A stretch of 64,000 nucleotides of DNA, from positions 248,001 to 312,000 of the forward strand of contig NZ_JAAUWT010000004.1 in the NCBI RefSeq assembly GCF_014694455.1, in the 5' to 3' direction. Source of the stretch: Vibrio sp. S9_S30 (GTDB lineage: Bacteria > Pseudomonadota > Gammaproteobacteria > Enterobacterales > Vibrionaceae). Below are positions 1 through 7,181 of the stretch, one piece after another; within the stretch, counting starts at the first letter, position 1, and every line of letters begins with the position of its first letter. The notes under the pieces were generated by a model. It saw nothing but the letters and a program-made list of their open reading frames with translations, was not told where the DNA came from and made no database searches. The position numbers and the translations under genes were made by a program.

Positions 1-1215
1 GCCTTTGCATTGGGTATTTCTTCAGTACTGACTGCTTGGCAGTTGGATCTTCCGCTGTTGCTTGTGGCACAGCGAATGGTCAATGGGATGTTCAGTTTTA
101 CATTTCTTGCGGTACCCTTTTTTATTCTCGTTGGCAGTATTATGACGGAAGGCGGGATCTCGGATAGATTGGTGCGCTTTTCTGAAGTGTTAGTGGGCCG
201 GTTTAGAGGTGGGATGGCGCAGGGCAATGTCGTCGCCAGCACCTTCTTTGGTGGCATTTCGGGGTCGTCGGTGGCCGATGTAGCGTCCATTGGCTCATTT
301 TTGATCCCTGCCATGAAGCGAAGTGGCTACCCTGCGGAATATTCGGTAGCCGTTACGGTGACCTCTTCTGTGCAAGGCGTGTTGATTCCGCCAAGTCAGA
401 ACATGATTTACTACGCATTGGCTGCGGGCGGTTTACCGATTAGCCAGTTGTTTGTTGCAGGCTATTTACCCGGCATATTGCTGAGTGTTTCCTTGATGAT
501 TTTGTGCGGATTTTTGGCGGTACGGCATGGTCACCCTCAGGGAGTAAAGTACTCATTAAAAGAAGGATTGGCGATCACCAGTGAGGCCTCTATTGGGTTA
601 TTCACCATTGTGATCATCATCGGCGGGATCGTTTTAGGCATCTTTACGGCAACAGAGTCCGCGGCAGTGGCGGTAGCGTATGCGTTGCTGGTAACGGTGC
701 TGGTGTACAAAAGTGTCAATCGTACCCATATGAAGAAAATCATGAGCGACACCATGAAAACGTTGTCGATGGTGATCGCCATTATCATGACATCGTCCGC
801 ATTTGGTTATTTGTTGTCGTTCCTCAGTGTGCCCAGTTTGCTGGCTGATTTTATTCTGGGGCTGTCCGATAACCCTTATGTGGTGCTTTTAGCCATTAAT
901 ATCCTGCTGTTGATTTTAGGGATGCTAATGGACATGGGCGTACTGATTCTGATCCTGACACCAATCCTATTGCCCATAGCCAAAACCATCGGCGTTGATC
1001 CCATTCATTTTGGCATCATCATGTTGCTTAATTTAGGGATAGGTGTGTGTACACCACCAGTGGGCACGTCTTTAATGGTGGGGTGTGGTATCGGTAAGGT
1101 CAAAATAGAAACCACCGCTCGGCATATGCTGCCATTTTACTTAGCGATGGTTGTTGTACTTATGTTGGTGACTTATTTGCCTGCGATTACCTTATGGTTG
1201 CCATCACTTTTGTAG
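1..1215 (+). CDS. TRAP transporter large permease, DctM type (5' end outside window)
   Basis: The frame is open from base 1 and ends with TAG at 1213-1215, so the first residues lie outside the window; the TTG at 10 is not a convincing start. About 404 residues are visible, near the usual 425 of DctM. The protein is almost wholly hydrophobic, with the family pattern of a GGISGSSVADVAS segment and a later GIGVCTPPVGTSLMVG segment that line the transport path. The family is the large membrane subunit of sodium-driven tripartite importers for organic and sugar acids and works with a DctQ subunit and a periplasmic DctP protein, presumably encoded upstream. The neighbouring acid-sugar operon suggests a sugar acid or deoxysugar as cargo, which is inference. 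Confidence 0.92.
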   Translation, partial: AFALGISSVLTAWQLDLPLLLVAQRMVNGMFSFTFLAVPFFILVGSIMTEGGISDRLVRFSEVLVGRFRGGMAQGNVVASTFFGGISGSSVADVASIGSFLIPAMKRSGYPAEYSVAVTVTSSVQGVLIPPSQNMIYYALAAGGLPISQLFVAGYLPGILLSVSLMILCGFLAVRHGHPQGVKYSLKEGLAITSEASIGLFTIVIIIGGIVLGIFTATESAAVAVAYALLVTVLVYKSVNRTHMKKIMSDTMKTLSMVIAIIMTSSAFGYLLSFLSVPSLLADFILGLSDNPYVVLLAINILLLILGMLMDMGVLILILTPILLPIAKTIGVDPIHFGIIMLLNLGIGVCTPPVGTSLMVGCGIGKVKIETTARHMLPFYLAMVVVLMLVTYLPAITLWLPSLL

Positions 1216-1361
1216 CGTAAAAGGCAAAACCATGAGAGAACCAGTCTCCTCAGCGCAGAGCCGTCTTCGTTTCTTGGCTTCTTGGTTTCTTGGCGTACAG
1301 CAGCGAGCGATCTCGTTTATAGGCCAACCCTTATGGTGCACCTGAGCAAGAACACCCACTG

Positions 1362-1452
1362 TTTGGTCACTTTATAATTATAGGCTTGGTCATACCATAG
1401 GTTTGGTAACACTATAGATTTGGTCACACTATAGGTTTGGTTACGCCATAGT
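1362..1452. repeat. Tandem array of five units of about 17 bases
   Basis: Units begin at 1362, 1385, 1402, 1419 and 1436. The last four are exactly 17 bases apart; the first carries about six extra bases. The best-conserved form is TTTGGTCACACTATAGG. Copies differ at one to five positions, so the array is not a recent slippage product. It lies downstream of the TRAP gene and upstream of its likely terminator, so it would be transcribed. Role unknown; a multi-site protein target or a decayed mobile element are both possible. Confidence 0.8.
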
Positions 1453-1675
1453 AGAAGGTAGAAGGGCACACGTTTGCATCGATGTCGTATTTCATTGATG
1501 TGGTGAACGCATTACCCAATGTTGTGAGCTTATCTCGTTGGAAGGCTCATATCCATCAGGGAAAGATGCCTTGATTTCGACCCGTATCGGATGTGCAATA
1601 GATCAATCTTTATCGAGAGGAGAAATGATCAGAATGGACGACGAATAGATCGTATTCTCAAGTGACCGTGTTCCC

Positions 1676-1703
1676 AAAAGACGCCCAAAAGTGGCGTCTT
1701 TTT
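1676..1703 (+). terminator. Rho-independent terminator
   Basis: Stem AAAAGACGCC (1676-1685), loop CAAAAGT, then GGCGTCTTTT running into a T tract ending at 1703. It stands about 460 bases after the TRAP stop codon and probably ends that transcript, including the tandem repeat array. Confidence 0.85.
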
Positions 1704-1755
1704 GCATTTTCAGGGTCTTTTATTCCGAAACGTTCTTTTCTTAAAGGAAGTTCAC

Positions 1756-1771
1756 CGTGATCAACTTCACG
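1756..1771. promoter_or_regulatory. Candidate CRP-cAMP site
   Basis: CGTGATCAACTTCACG has the core GTGA-N6-TCAC of the CRP consensus with full dyad symmetry. It lies about 100 bases ahead of the lactonase gene, so carbon catabolite control of the operon is plausible. Judged by eye only. Confidence 0.45.
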
Positions 1772-1819
1772 CTAGCTGTTAAATTGATCAAATAATATTC
1801 AAATTGGGTTTACATGTCG

Positions 1820-1848
1820 TATTTAAAATGTAATTTTATATTTAAAAT
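1820..1848. promoter_or_regulatory. Candidate operator with palindrome ATTTTATATTTAAAAT
   Basis: The 16-base sequence at 1833-1848 is a palindrome (ATTTTA-TATT-TAAAAT). TATTTAAAAT occurs twice, at 1820-1829 and 1839-1848, 19 bases apart, about two helical turns. The same 16-mer recurs at 9722-9737 and its last 14 bases at 26022-26035, each time directly ahead of a catabolic gene. A shared regulator, most simply the IclR protein encoded at 6023, is inferred. Confidence 0.6.
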
Positions 1849-1872
1849 ATCGAACTGAAAAGGAGATCAAGC

Positions 1873-2736
1873 ATGATCATAGACAGTCACTTACATCTAT
1901 GGGATTTGGATGAGTTCGATTTGCCATGGGTCACAGGATTTGAAGCGCTCAATAAAACGTTTAGTTTGGACATGTACCAATCTGACTTTAAATCCGTCGA
2001 TCACGCCATTTACGTTGAAGTGGATGTGGCTGAAAACCAAAAAGGCAAAGAAATTGAATCGATAGGGCTACTATGCCGAGATCCTCACACCCCACTCGTT
2101 GCAATGGTTGCCTCCTTGGATGTGACTCGAAGCGACATCGCCGCCTATTTACAACGCATTAACGACGAAGCGAAACATGTCGTTGGGTTCAGGCAAGTGC
2201 TTCATACCGAAGAGCGACCACAAGGGTATTGTTTACAAGAATCCTTTATTAAAGGTGTGCAAGTGATAGGTCACGCTGGTTTTTCTTTTGATATTTGCAT
2301 TCGTCCTCAAGAGCTCAATGACGCCGTTGCACTCATCAAGCAGTGCCCAGAGACGCATTTCGTTATCGATCACGGGGGCATCCCAGCCATTGCTTCTTAT
2401 GTAGAAGATAAAAAAGCGTACGAGAAATGGAAAGAGGAGATAGCCGCAATCGCAGCGATGCCGAACAGTGTTTGCAAAATTTCTGGGCTGGTTACACAAG
2501 CTGGGGATCTTTCTCAATCAGAAGCACTATTGGGTGAAGTGCTTGCTTGGCTAAAAGCCTCCTTTGGTGCCGAGCGATTGCTGTTTGGGTCCGACTGGCC
2601 TGTCGTGGCCTTAGTGGAATCGGCACAGCAGTGGCAACAACGCTTAAGCGCGATGGTTTCAAACTGGTCAGAAGAAGAGCGCCAGCACCTTTTTTACAAG
2701 ACGGCGCAACGTGCTTATTTGTCGCGACTACGTTAG
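1873..2736 (+). CDS. Amidohydrolase-family sugar lactonase (L-fuconolactonase-like)
   Basis: The 287-residue protein starts at an ATG eight bases after AAGGAG. It belongs to the amidohydrolase-2 (COG3618) TIM-barrel group: SHLHLWD near the N-terminus gives the HxH pair, DHGG in the middle and FGSDWP near the C-terminus supply further metal or catalytic residues. Members hydrolyse sugar-1,4- or 1,5-lactones such as L-fuconolactone, L-rhamnono-lactone and 2-pyrone-4,6-dicarboxylate. First gene of an operon with mutarotase, SDR, FAH hydrolase and dehydratase, the set known from oxidative L-fucose or L-rhamnose breakdown, so an acid-sugar lactone is the likely substrate. The exact sugar is not readable from sequence. 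Confidence 0.85.
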   Translation: MIIDSHLHLWDLDEFDLPWVTGFEALNKTFSLDMYQSDFKSVDHAIYVEVDVAENQKGKEIESIGLLCRDPHTPLVAMVASLDVTRSDIAAYLQRINDEAKHVVGFRQVLHTEERPQGYCLQESFIKGVQVIGHAGFSFDICIRPQELNDAVALIKQCPETHFVIDHGGIPAIASYVEDKKAYEKWKEEIAAIAAMPNSVCKISGLVTQAGDLSQSEALLGEVLAWLKASFGAERLLFGSDWPVVALVESAQQWQQRLSAMVSNWSEEERQHLFYKTAQRAYLSRLR

Positions 2737-2746
2737 GAGAATGCCC

Positions 2747-3067
2747 ATGAGGAAATTTGGTCAAGTCATCCGATTAAAGCCTGAACATTACGACGAATAC
2801 GTCAAAGCACATGCTGAGGTTTGGCCTGAAGTGTTGGCTCAAATTAAAGCGTCGCACATCCAAAATTACTCCATTTTCCATCACGACGGTTTGCTGTTTG
2901 CCTACTTCGAATATGTCGGTCAAGACTTCGAAGGGGATATGGCTGCCATGGCGGCAGACCCTATTACTCAAAAATGGTGGGCATGGATGAAACCCATGCA
3001 GCAACCACTCCCCGACGCGGGAGAAGCGTGGTGGCAAAACATGGAACACGTTTTTGAATTCAATTAA
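2747..3067 (+). CDS. L-rhamnose/L-fucose mutarotase family protein
   Basis: A 106-residue protein of the RhaM/COG3254 dimeric alpha-beta barrel family, which interconverts alpha and beta anomers of deoxy-hexoses. Family features seen: RKFGQVIRLKPEHYDEYVKAH at the start, IQNYSIF and YFEYVG strands, and WWAWMKPMQ near the C-terminus. The frame is open further upstream, but TAGGAGA at 2734-2740 is six bases ahead of the ATG at 2747, making that the best start. It lies 10 bases after the lactonase stop. In this operon it would supply the anomer used by a sugar dehydrogenase. Confidence 0.88.
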   Translation: MRKFGQVIRLKPEHYDEYVKAHAEVWPEVLAQIKASHIQNYSIFHHDGLLFAYFEYVGQDFEGDMAAMAADPITQKWWAWMKPMQQPLPDAGEAWWQNMEHVFEFN

Positions 3068-3077
3068 GGAGATACCA

Positions 3078-3836
3078 ATGCTACAGGGAAAAGTGGCCCT
3101 TATCACCGGATCGGCGTCTGGGATTGGGTTGGCCATTGCCAAAGGTTTTCATCAATCTGGCGCGCATGTTGTTCTAGTGGACATTAATGCCGATCAACTG
3201 AAGGGTGCCGCGGAAGAATTTGAGTCTGATCGCGTGACAACATTGGCATGCGATGTGTCTTCGGAAGCCGATGTTAAGCGTTTGGTGACCGATCTGGAAC
3301 AGAAACTTGGTCGTTTGGATATTCTTGTTAATAACGCCGGAATTGCGCACATCGGGAATGTCGAGAGTACCGAATTGGACGATCTTCAGCGGGTATTTTC
3401 AGTCAATGTGAATGGGCTATTCCTGTTCACCAAATACTTGATGCCAATGATTCAATCGGCAAGAGGTTGCATTCTCAATCTTTCTTCTATTGCCGCGAAA
3501 TTGGGTATAGCGGACCGATTTGCGTATTCCGCCTCCAAAGGTGCGGTATCAGCCATGACGCTCAGCGTAGCAAGAGATTACGTTGATAAGGGCGTGCGCT
3601 GCAATTGCATTTGTCCTGCTCGGGTACACACCCCGTTTGTTGATGGGTATTTAGAAAAGCATTACCCAGACACGAAAAACGAAATGTTTAAAGTGCTCAG
3701 CGAGTATCAACCTATCGGGCGTATGGGTACGCCGGAAGAAATTGCCGATATCGCGGTATTTCTTTGCAGTGACAAAGCCAAATTTATTACAGGGGTAAGC
3801 TACGACATAGACGGTGGCGTGGTTCAACTCCGTTAA
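3078..3836 (+). CDS. Short-chain dehydrogenase/reductase (sugar or 2-keto-3-deoxy acid dehydrogenase)
   Basis: A 252-residue classical SDR. It shows the NAD(P) glycine motif TGSASGIG near residue 10, NNAG about residue 88, and catalytic YSASK about residue 150, with an IDGG C-terminal motif. The start at 3078 follows TAAGGAGAT; an upstream in-frame ATG at 3054 lies inside the preceding gene. In the oxidative L-fucose pathway one SDR oxidises L-fucose to the lactone and another oxidises 2-keto-3-deoxy-L-fuconate at C4; because a FAH hydrolase follows, the second role is attractive, but both remain possible. Confidence 0.85.
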   Translation: MLQGKVALITGSASGIGLAIAKGFHQSGAHVVLVDINADQLKGAAEEFESDRVTTLACDVSSEADVKRLVTDLEQKLGRLDILVNNAGIAHIGNVESTELDDLQRVFSVNVNGLFLFTKYLMPMIQSARGCILNLSSIAAKLGIADRFAYSASKGAVSAMTLSVARDYVDKGVRCNCICPARVHTPFVDGYLEKHYPDTKNEMFKVLSEYQPIGRMGTPEEIADIAVFLCSDKAKFITGVSYDIDGGVVQLR

Positions 3837-3861
3837 ACAGAATGATTCTAAGGACAACAAA

Positions 3862-4722
3862 ATGAAACTGATTCGTGTTGGAGAGCTGGGCAATGAAAAG
3901 CCCGGCATTGAAACAACCAACGGAAAGCGCATCAATGTTAGCGCTTTTGGTGAAGATTACACAGAAGCCTTTTTCGAAAATGATGGAATTACCCGTTTAG
4001 CAAAATGGTTTGACGAACACCAAGGGAACTGCCCAGAGTTTGGTGAAAAAGAACGCTATGGTTCGCCCATTTGCCGCCCGTCAAAAATCATATGTGTGGG
4101 TTTGAATTATAAAAAACATGCGGAGGAGTCGGGCATGCCGATCCCAAGCCAGCCCGTATTGTTTATGAAAGCGACGAGCTCACTCTGCGGACCAAACGAT
4201 CCTGTGGTGATTCCCAAAAACAGCGTGAAAACCGATTGGGAAGTGGAACTTGCCATTATTATCGGTAAGCGAGCCAGCTACGTTTCTGAAGATGAAGCAT
4301 TAGATTATGTTGCGGGTTATGCACTTCACAACGATTACTCGGAACGTGAGTTTCAGTTAGAACAAGAAGGGCAGTGGGTAAAAGGAAAAAGTTGCGACAC
4401 TTTTGCCCCGCTTGGGCCTTACTTGGTGACAGCCGACGAGTGTAAAGATCCGCAAAGCCTTCGATTATGGTTATCGGTTAACGGAGAAATGCTGCAAGAC
4501 AGCAACACCAGCGACATGGTGTTTTCAATCGCTAACCAAGTCAGTTACATCAGCCAATACATGACCTTATTGCCAGGTGATGTCATATCGACAGGTACGC
4601 CGTTTGGTGTTGGGTTGGGATTCAATCCACCTAGATATTTGAAAGAGAACGACGTTGTTGAACTCGGAATCGATGGGCTGGGTGTGTCTAGCCAAGTTGC
4701 CGTCGCGTATGAGAACGCCTGA
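3862..4722 (+). CDS. Fumarylacetoacetate hydrolase family protein (2,4-diketo-3-deoxy acid hydrolase-like)
   Basis: The 286-residue protein has the FAH fold signature CVGLNYKKHAEE, followed by metal-binding acidic residues in DWEVELAIIIG and HNDYSERE, and late STGTPFGVGLG. Family members cleave C-C bonds of diketo acids or hydrate/decarboxylate related acids. In the L-fucose and L-rhamnose diketo-hydrolase pathways a homologue splits 2,4-diketo-3-deoxy-L-fuconate to pyruvate and L-lactate, the most fitting role here. Start at 3862 is preceded by AAGGA with 7-base spacing; the open frame extends back to 3814, overlapping the SDR, without a better signal. Confidence 0.87.
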   Translation: MKLIRVGELGNEKPGIETTNGKRINVSAFGEDYTEAFFENDGITRLAKWFDEHQGNCPEFGEKERYGSPICRPSKIICVGLNYKKHAEESGMPIPSQPVLFMKATSSLCGPNDPVVIPKNSVKTDWEVELAIIIGKRASYVSEDEALDYVAGYALHNDYSEREFQLEQEGQWVKGKSCDTFAPLGPYLVTADECKDPQSLRLWLSVNGEMLQDSNTSDMVFSIANQVSYISQYMTLLPGDVISTGTPFGVGLGFNPPRYLKENDVVELGIDGLGVSSQVAVAYENA

Positions 4723-4750
4723 ATGGAATCGGGTTTAAGGAATCAAAACC

Positions 4751-5854
4751 ATGACACGGATAGTGAAAGCAGAGCTTTTTTGGGTCGATCTGACTCCTGA
4801 AGTAAAACGAACTGACGCCATTCAGGCATTTGTTTGTCAAGAAACACCCATTGTTAAAATTACCGATAGTGACGGTGTAACGGGTGTGGGGTACACCTAC
4901 ACCATTGGTACTGGAGGCTCTTCTGTCGTCGCGCTTCTAAACGATCACCTCTTGCCTCAGCTAATTGGAAAAGACCCAGATTGTATTGAAGAGATTTGGC
5001 GCTCTTTGTATTTCCATTCACACGCTACATCGGTAGGCGCAATTACGTCTCTGGCACTTGCGGCGATTGATACGGCTTTGTGGGATAGAAAATCGATCAA
5101 AGCTCAGCTTCCATTGTGGAAAATGGCGGGAGGAGCGAAAAGTGAGATCCCGCTGTATACCACCGAAGGCGGTTGGTTACACCTTACGGCAGAACAACTT
5201 GCGGCGGATGCCATTGCGGTTAAACAGCAAGGGTTTGGTGGCTCTAAGGTCAAGGTTGGTTCACCGAGTTTAGCGGAAGATATTCGTAGGTTGGAATACG
5301 TTCGCGAACAAGTGGGTGATGACTATCACATCATGGTCGATGCCAATCAAAGCTTTACCCGTGATGAAGCGATAAGGCGGGGCAGAGCATTCGCAGAGCT
5401 GGGGATAAGCTGGCTAGAAGAACCCATGCCAGCAGAAGATATTTCGGGACATCAGCAATTGTGCGCGGCCGCTGGGCTGCCCATCGCGGTGGGCGAATCC
5501 ATGTACGGTACTCGAGGTTTTAGAGAGTATTTAGAGCGAGGTGCCTGCCATATCGTTCAAGTCGATGTGGCAAGAGTTGGGGGGATCACGCCTTGGCTAA
5601 AAGTCGCGCATTTGGCTGAAACGTATAACGTCTCGGTTTGCCCCCATTTCTTAATGGAGCTGCACGTATCGTTGTGTTGTGCTATTCCCAATAGTCGATG
5701 GTTAGAATATATCCCACAGCTGGGTTCTGTTACATCGAACACACTTTCAATAAATAATGGCAAAGCAATTGCGCCTTTTGAAGCGGGCTTAGGTATAAAT
5801 TGGGATTGGGAAAAAATACGCCAAACAACGAAAGTAGCAAATGTGATCTCATAG
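4751..5854 (+). CDS. Enolase-superfamily (mandelate racemase type) acid-sugar dehydratase
   Basis: A 367-residue member of the mandelate racemase/muconate lactonizing family. Seen in order: the capping N-domain, a KVKVG strand (KxK base), the metal ligands in VDANQ, EEPMP and GES, VDVARVGG, and CPHFLMELH with the other base histidine. Such enzymes remove water from acid sugars to give 2-keto-3-deoxy acids. In this operon it would sit between lactonase and SDR/FAH. L-fuconate dehydratases known from Xanthomonas are longer (about 440 residues), so this may be a different subgroup acting on the same or a related acid. Ends the operon; the IclR gene follows after a 31-base palindrome. Confidence 0.85.
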   Translation: MTRIVKAELFWVDLTPEVKRTDAIQAFVCQETPIVKITDSDGVTGVGYTYTIGTGGSSVVALLNDHLLPQLIGKDPDCIEEIWRSLYFHSHATSVGAITSLALAAIDTALWDRKSIKAQLPLWKMAGGAKSEIPLYTTEGGWLHLTAEQLAADAIAVKQQGFGGSKVKVGSPSLAEDIRRLEYVREQVGDDYHIMVDANQSFTRDEAIRRGRAFAELGISWLEEPMPAEDISGHQQLCAAAGLPIAVGESMYGTRGFREYLERGACHIVQVDVARVGGITPWLKVAHLAETYNVSVCPHFLMELHVSLCCAIPNSRWLEYIPQLGSVTSNTLSINNGKAIAPFEAGLGINWDWEKIRQTTKVANVIS

Positions 5855-5940
5855 TCTAAAAAGCATGAACGATGCTACGTCATTGTAGATGAAACTTGTT
5901 AAAGTATTCAGTAGTATTGGTTCCAATAAGCGATAGTCTT

Positions 5941-5971
5941 ATACCCAAGCATCTTAAGGTTGCTTGGGTAT
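5941..5971. repeat. 31-base palindrome, ends of an ERIC-like element
   Basis: Arms ATACCCAAGCA (5941-5951) and TGCTTGGGTAT (5961-5971) are perfect complements around nine bases. The arms match the ends of the longer element at 8921-9184, as if the middle had been lost. No T tract follows, so it is not a standard terminator, though it could protect the 3' end of the operon transcript. Confidence 0.65.
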
Positions 5972-6022
5972 AGCGCCACAAAGGCAGCTTGGAAGCAAGT
6001 TATTCACCATTAAGGAAAGTCA

Positions 6023-6811
6023 TTGGATACGAAAGAATCGAAAAAGTATCAAGCGCCAGCTCTAGAAAAGGGCTTAGACATCATAGAAGTGCTCTCAAAC
6101 CATGCTTCTGGGCTTTCTCAGGTCGAAATTGCTAGAGAATTAGGCAGAAGTGTGGGAGAGATTTTTAGAATGCTGGTGGTGCTGTGCGATAGAGGTTATT
6201 TGTCGCTAGATTCTCACACCGACAGGTATGCGCTTACCACGAAGTTGTTCGAAGTCTCACATCGTTATCCAAAGATAAAACGCCTAACATCCCTTGCGGT
6301 TCCGGTGATGAATGCATTGGCTGAAAAGCTTCAGCAATCGGTTCATCTTGCCATTGTGTCAGAAGGCAAGTTGTTGGTGATAGGGCAGGTTGATTCTCCG
6401 GGATACCATTTAATGAGCGTACGCTTGGGAGCCAAGCTGGATGTGTGGAAAGCCTCTTCGGGTCGCGTCATTTTAGCGCACTCACCAGATAATGAGTTAG
6501 AGCAGTTTATTCTTGCTCACCCTCCCAGTACTGAAGATGACATTAATCAGATAAAAGCGGAATTGGCAAATGTTCGTAAAAAAGGATACGAAGAGCGCAA
6601 AAGCTACGTGATTAAAGGTGTCGTCAACATTTCAGTACCACTAACGGATTACTCTGGTCAGGCAATCGCCTGTTTGACCATTCCTTTAATAGAAAGTGTT
6701 GAAGGAGATAACCGCGCCATCAGGAAAGAATGTCGTGAAGCCATGCTGGAAGCCGCTGAATATCTAAACGAGCAGATGGGCGGTAACCTCCACGAGGACA
6801 GCATTCAGTAA
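6023..6811 (+). CDS. IclR-family transcriptional regulator
   Basis: The 262-residue protein has an N-terminal winged helix (roughly residues 10-70, with GLSQVEIARELGRSVGEIFRML) and a C-terminal IclR ligand domain (about 85-255, with a VKGVVNISVPL strand). The start is TTG at 6023, chosen because TAAGGAA lies six bases ahead and the next ATG would cut into the DNA-binding domain. IclR proteins usually control nearby catabolic operons and sense a pathway intermediate. It follows the lactonase operon on the same strand and is the best candidate for binding the ATTTTATATTTAAAAT palindromes. Confidence 0.9.
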   Translation: MDTKESKKYQAPALEKGLDIIEVLSNHASGLSQVEIARELGRSVGEIFRMLVVLCDRGYLSLDSHTDRYALTTKLFEVSHRYPKIKRLTSLAVPVMNALAEKLQQSVHLAIVSEGKLLVIGQVDSPGYHLMSVRLGAKLDVWKASSGRVILAHSPDNELEQFILAHPPSTEDDINQIKAELANVRKKGYEERKSYVIKGVVNISVPLTDYSGQAIACLTIPLIESVEGDNRAIRKECREAMLEAAEYLNEQMGGNLHEDSIQ

Positions 6812-6853
6812 CCTTTTGATATAATTAATTAATGTGAATACCCTAAACGAATT

Positions 6854-6881
6854 AAGAGAAGTGACGAACTTCTCTTTTTTT
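6854..6881 (+). terminator. Rho-independent terminator after iclR-type gene
   Basis: Stem AAGAGAAGT (6854-6862), five-base loop, ACTTCTCTT (6868-6876) and a T run to 6881. Placed 43 bases after the regulator stop codon. Confidence 0.88.
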
Positions 6882-6985
6882 ATGTCTCATTAACCTCAAA
6901 GTTGTCTTATTATCAAGCCACGTCTTATTATTCTTCCAATGTTCCACATAGGGTATTACCCGATAACCAGAAGGAGGAATTAATT

Positions 6986-7066
6986 ATGTTTGTGTGTCGC
7001 CCGTTTAGCGCACGTCACTTTGCTATAGTGAACCACTCAAGACATTGCGATATCGTGCTGCGATAA
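6986..7066 (+). CDS. Candidate 26-residue leader peptide upstream of the ABC-F gene
   Basis: An ATG at 6986 stands eight bases after an almost perfect ribosome site AAGGAGG (6971-6977). The frame runs 26 codons to TAA at 7064-7066, beginning MFVCRPFSARHFA and rich in Arg and His. It lies 115 bases ahead of the ABC-F start, whose own ribosome site is weak. Hairpins follow in the gap (TATCG..CGATA at 7051-7065; GGGCA..TGCCC at 7151-7162). Antibiotic-resistance ABC-F genes are often controlled by such leader ORFs through ribosome stalling; that this one works so is inference. No database match is claimed. Confidence 0.5.
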   Translation: MFVCRPFSARHFAIVNHSRHCDIVLR

Positions 7067-7181
7067 TCCAGGCTTGAGCGAATACAAAACCATTCTATTC
7101 AGAGTGCTCTTCTCTTGAGCTCTTGGATTGTTGTCAGCTTAGTTTGACAAGGGCATCGTGCCCGCAATTCTTGAGAAACTT

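Larger units (their letters stand above)
1216..1872. other. Long non-coding stretch between TRAP gene and lactonase operon
   Basis: This 657-base gap holds no recognisable gene. It contains, in order, a 17-base tandem repeat array (1362-1452), a rho-independent terminator (1676-1703), a CRP-like palindrome (1756-1771) and an AT-rich palindrome pair (1820-1848) just ahead of the lactonase gene. A 30-codon ATG frame at 1482-1574 has no convincing ribosome site and no recognised similarity. Confidence 0.7.

Noticed and set aside
1362..1452. Tandem repeats as a CRISPR array
   Set aside because: Units touch each other without unique spacers and are imperfect; no cas genes are present.
1482..1574. 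30-codon ATG frame in the first large gap
   Set aside because: No ribosome site, no recognisable similarity, and it follows the repeat array; treated as chance.
5941..5971. Palindrome after the dehydratase as a terminator
   Set aside because: No T tract on either strand; better explained as joined ends of an ERIC-like element.
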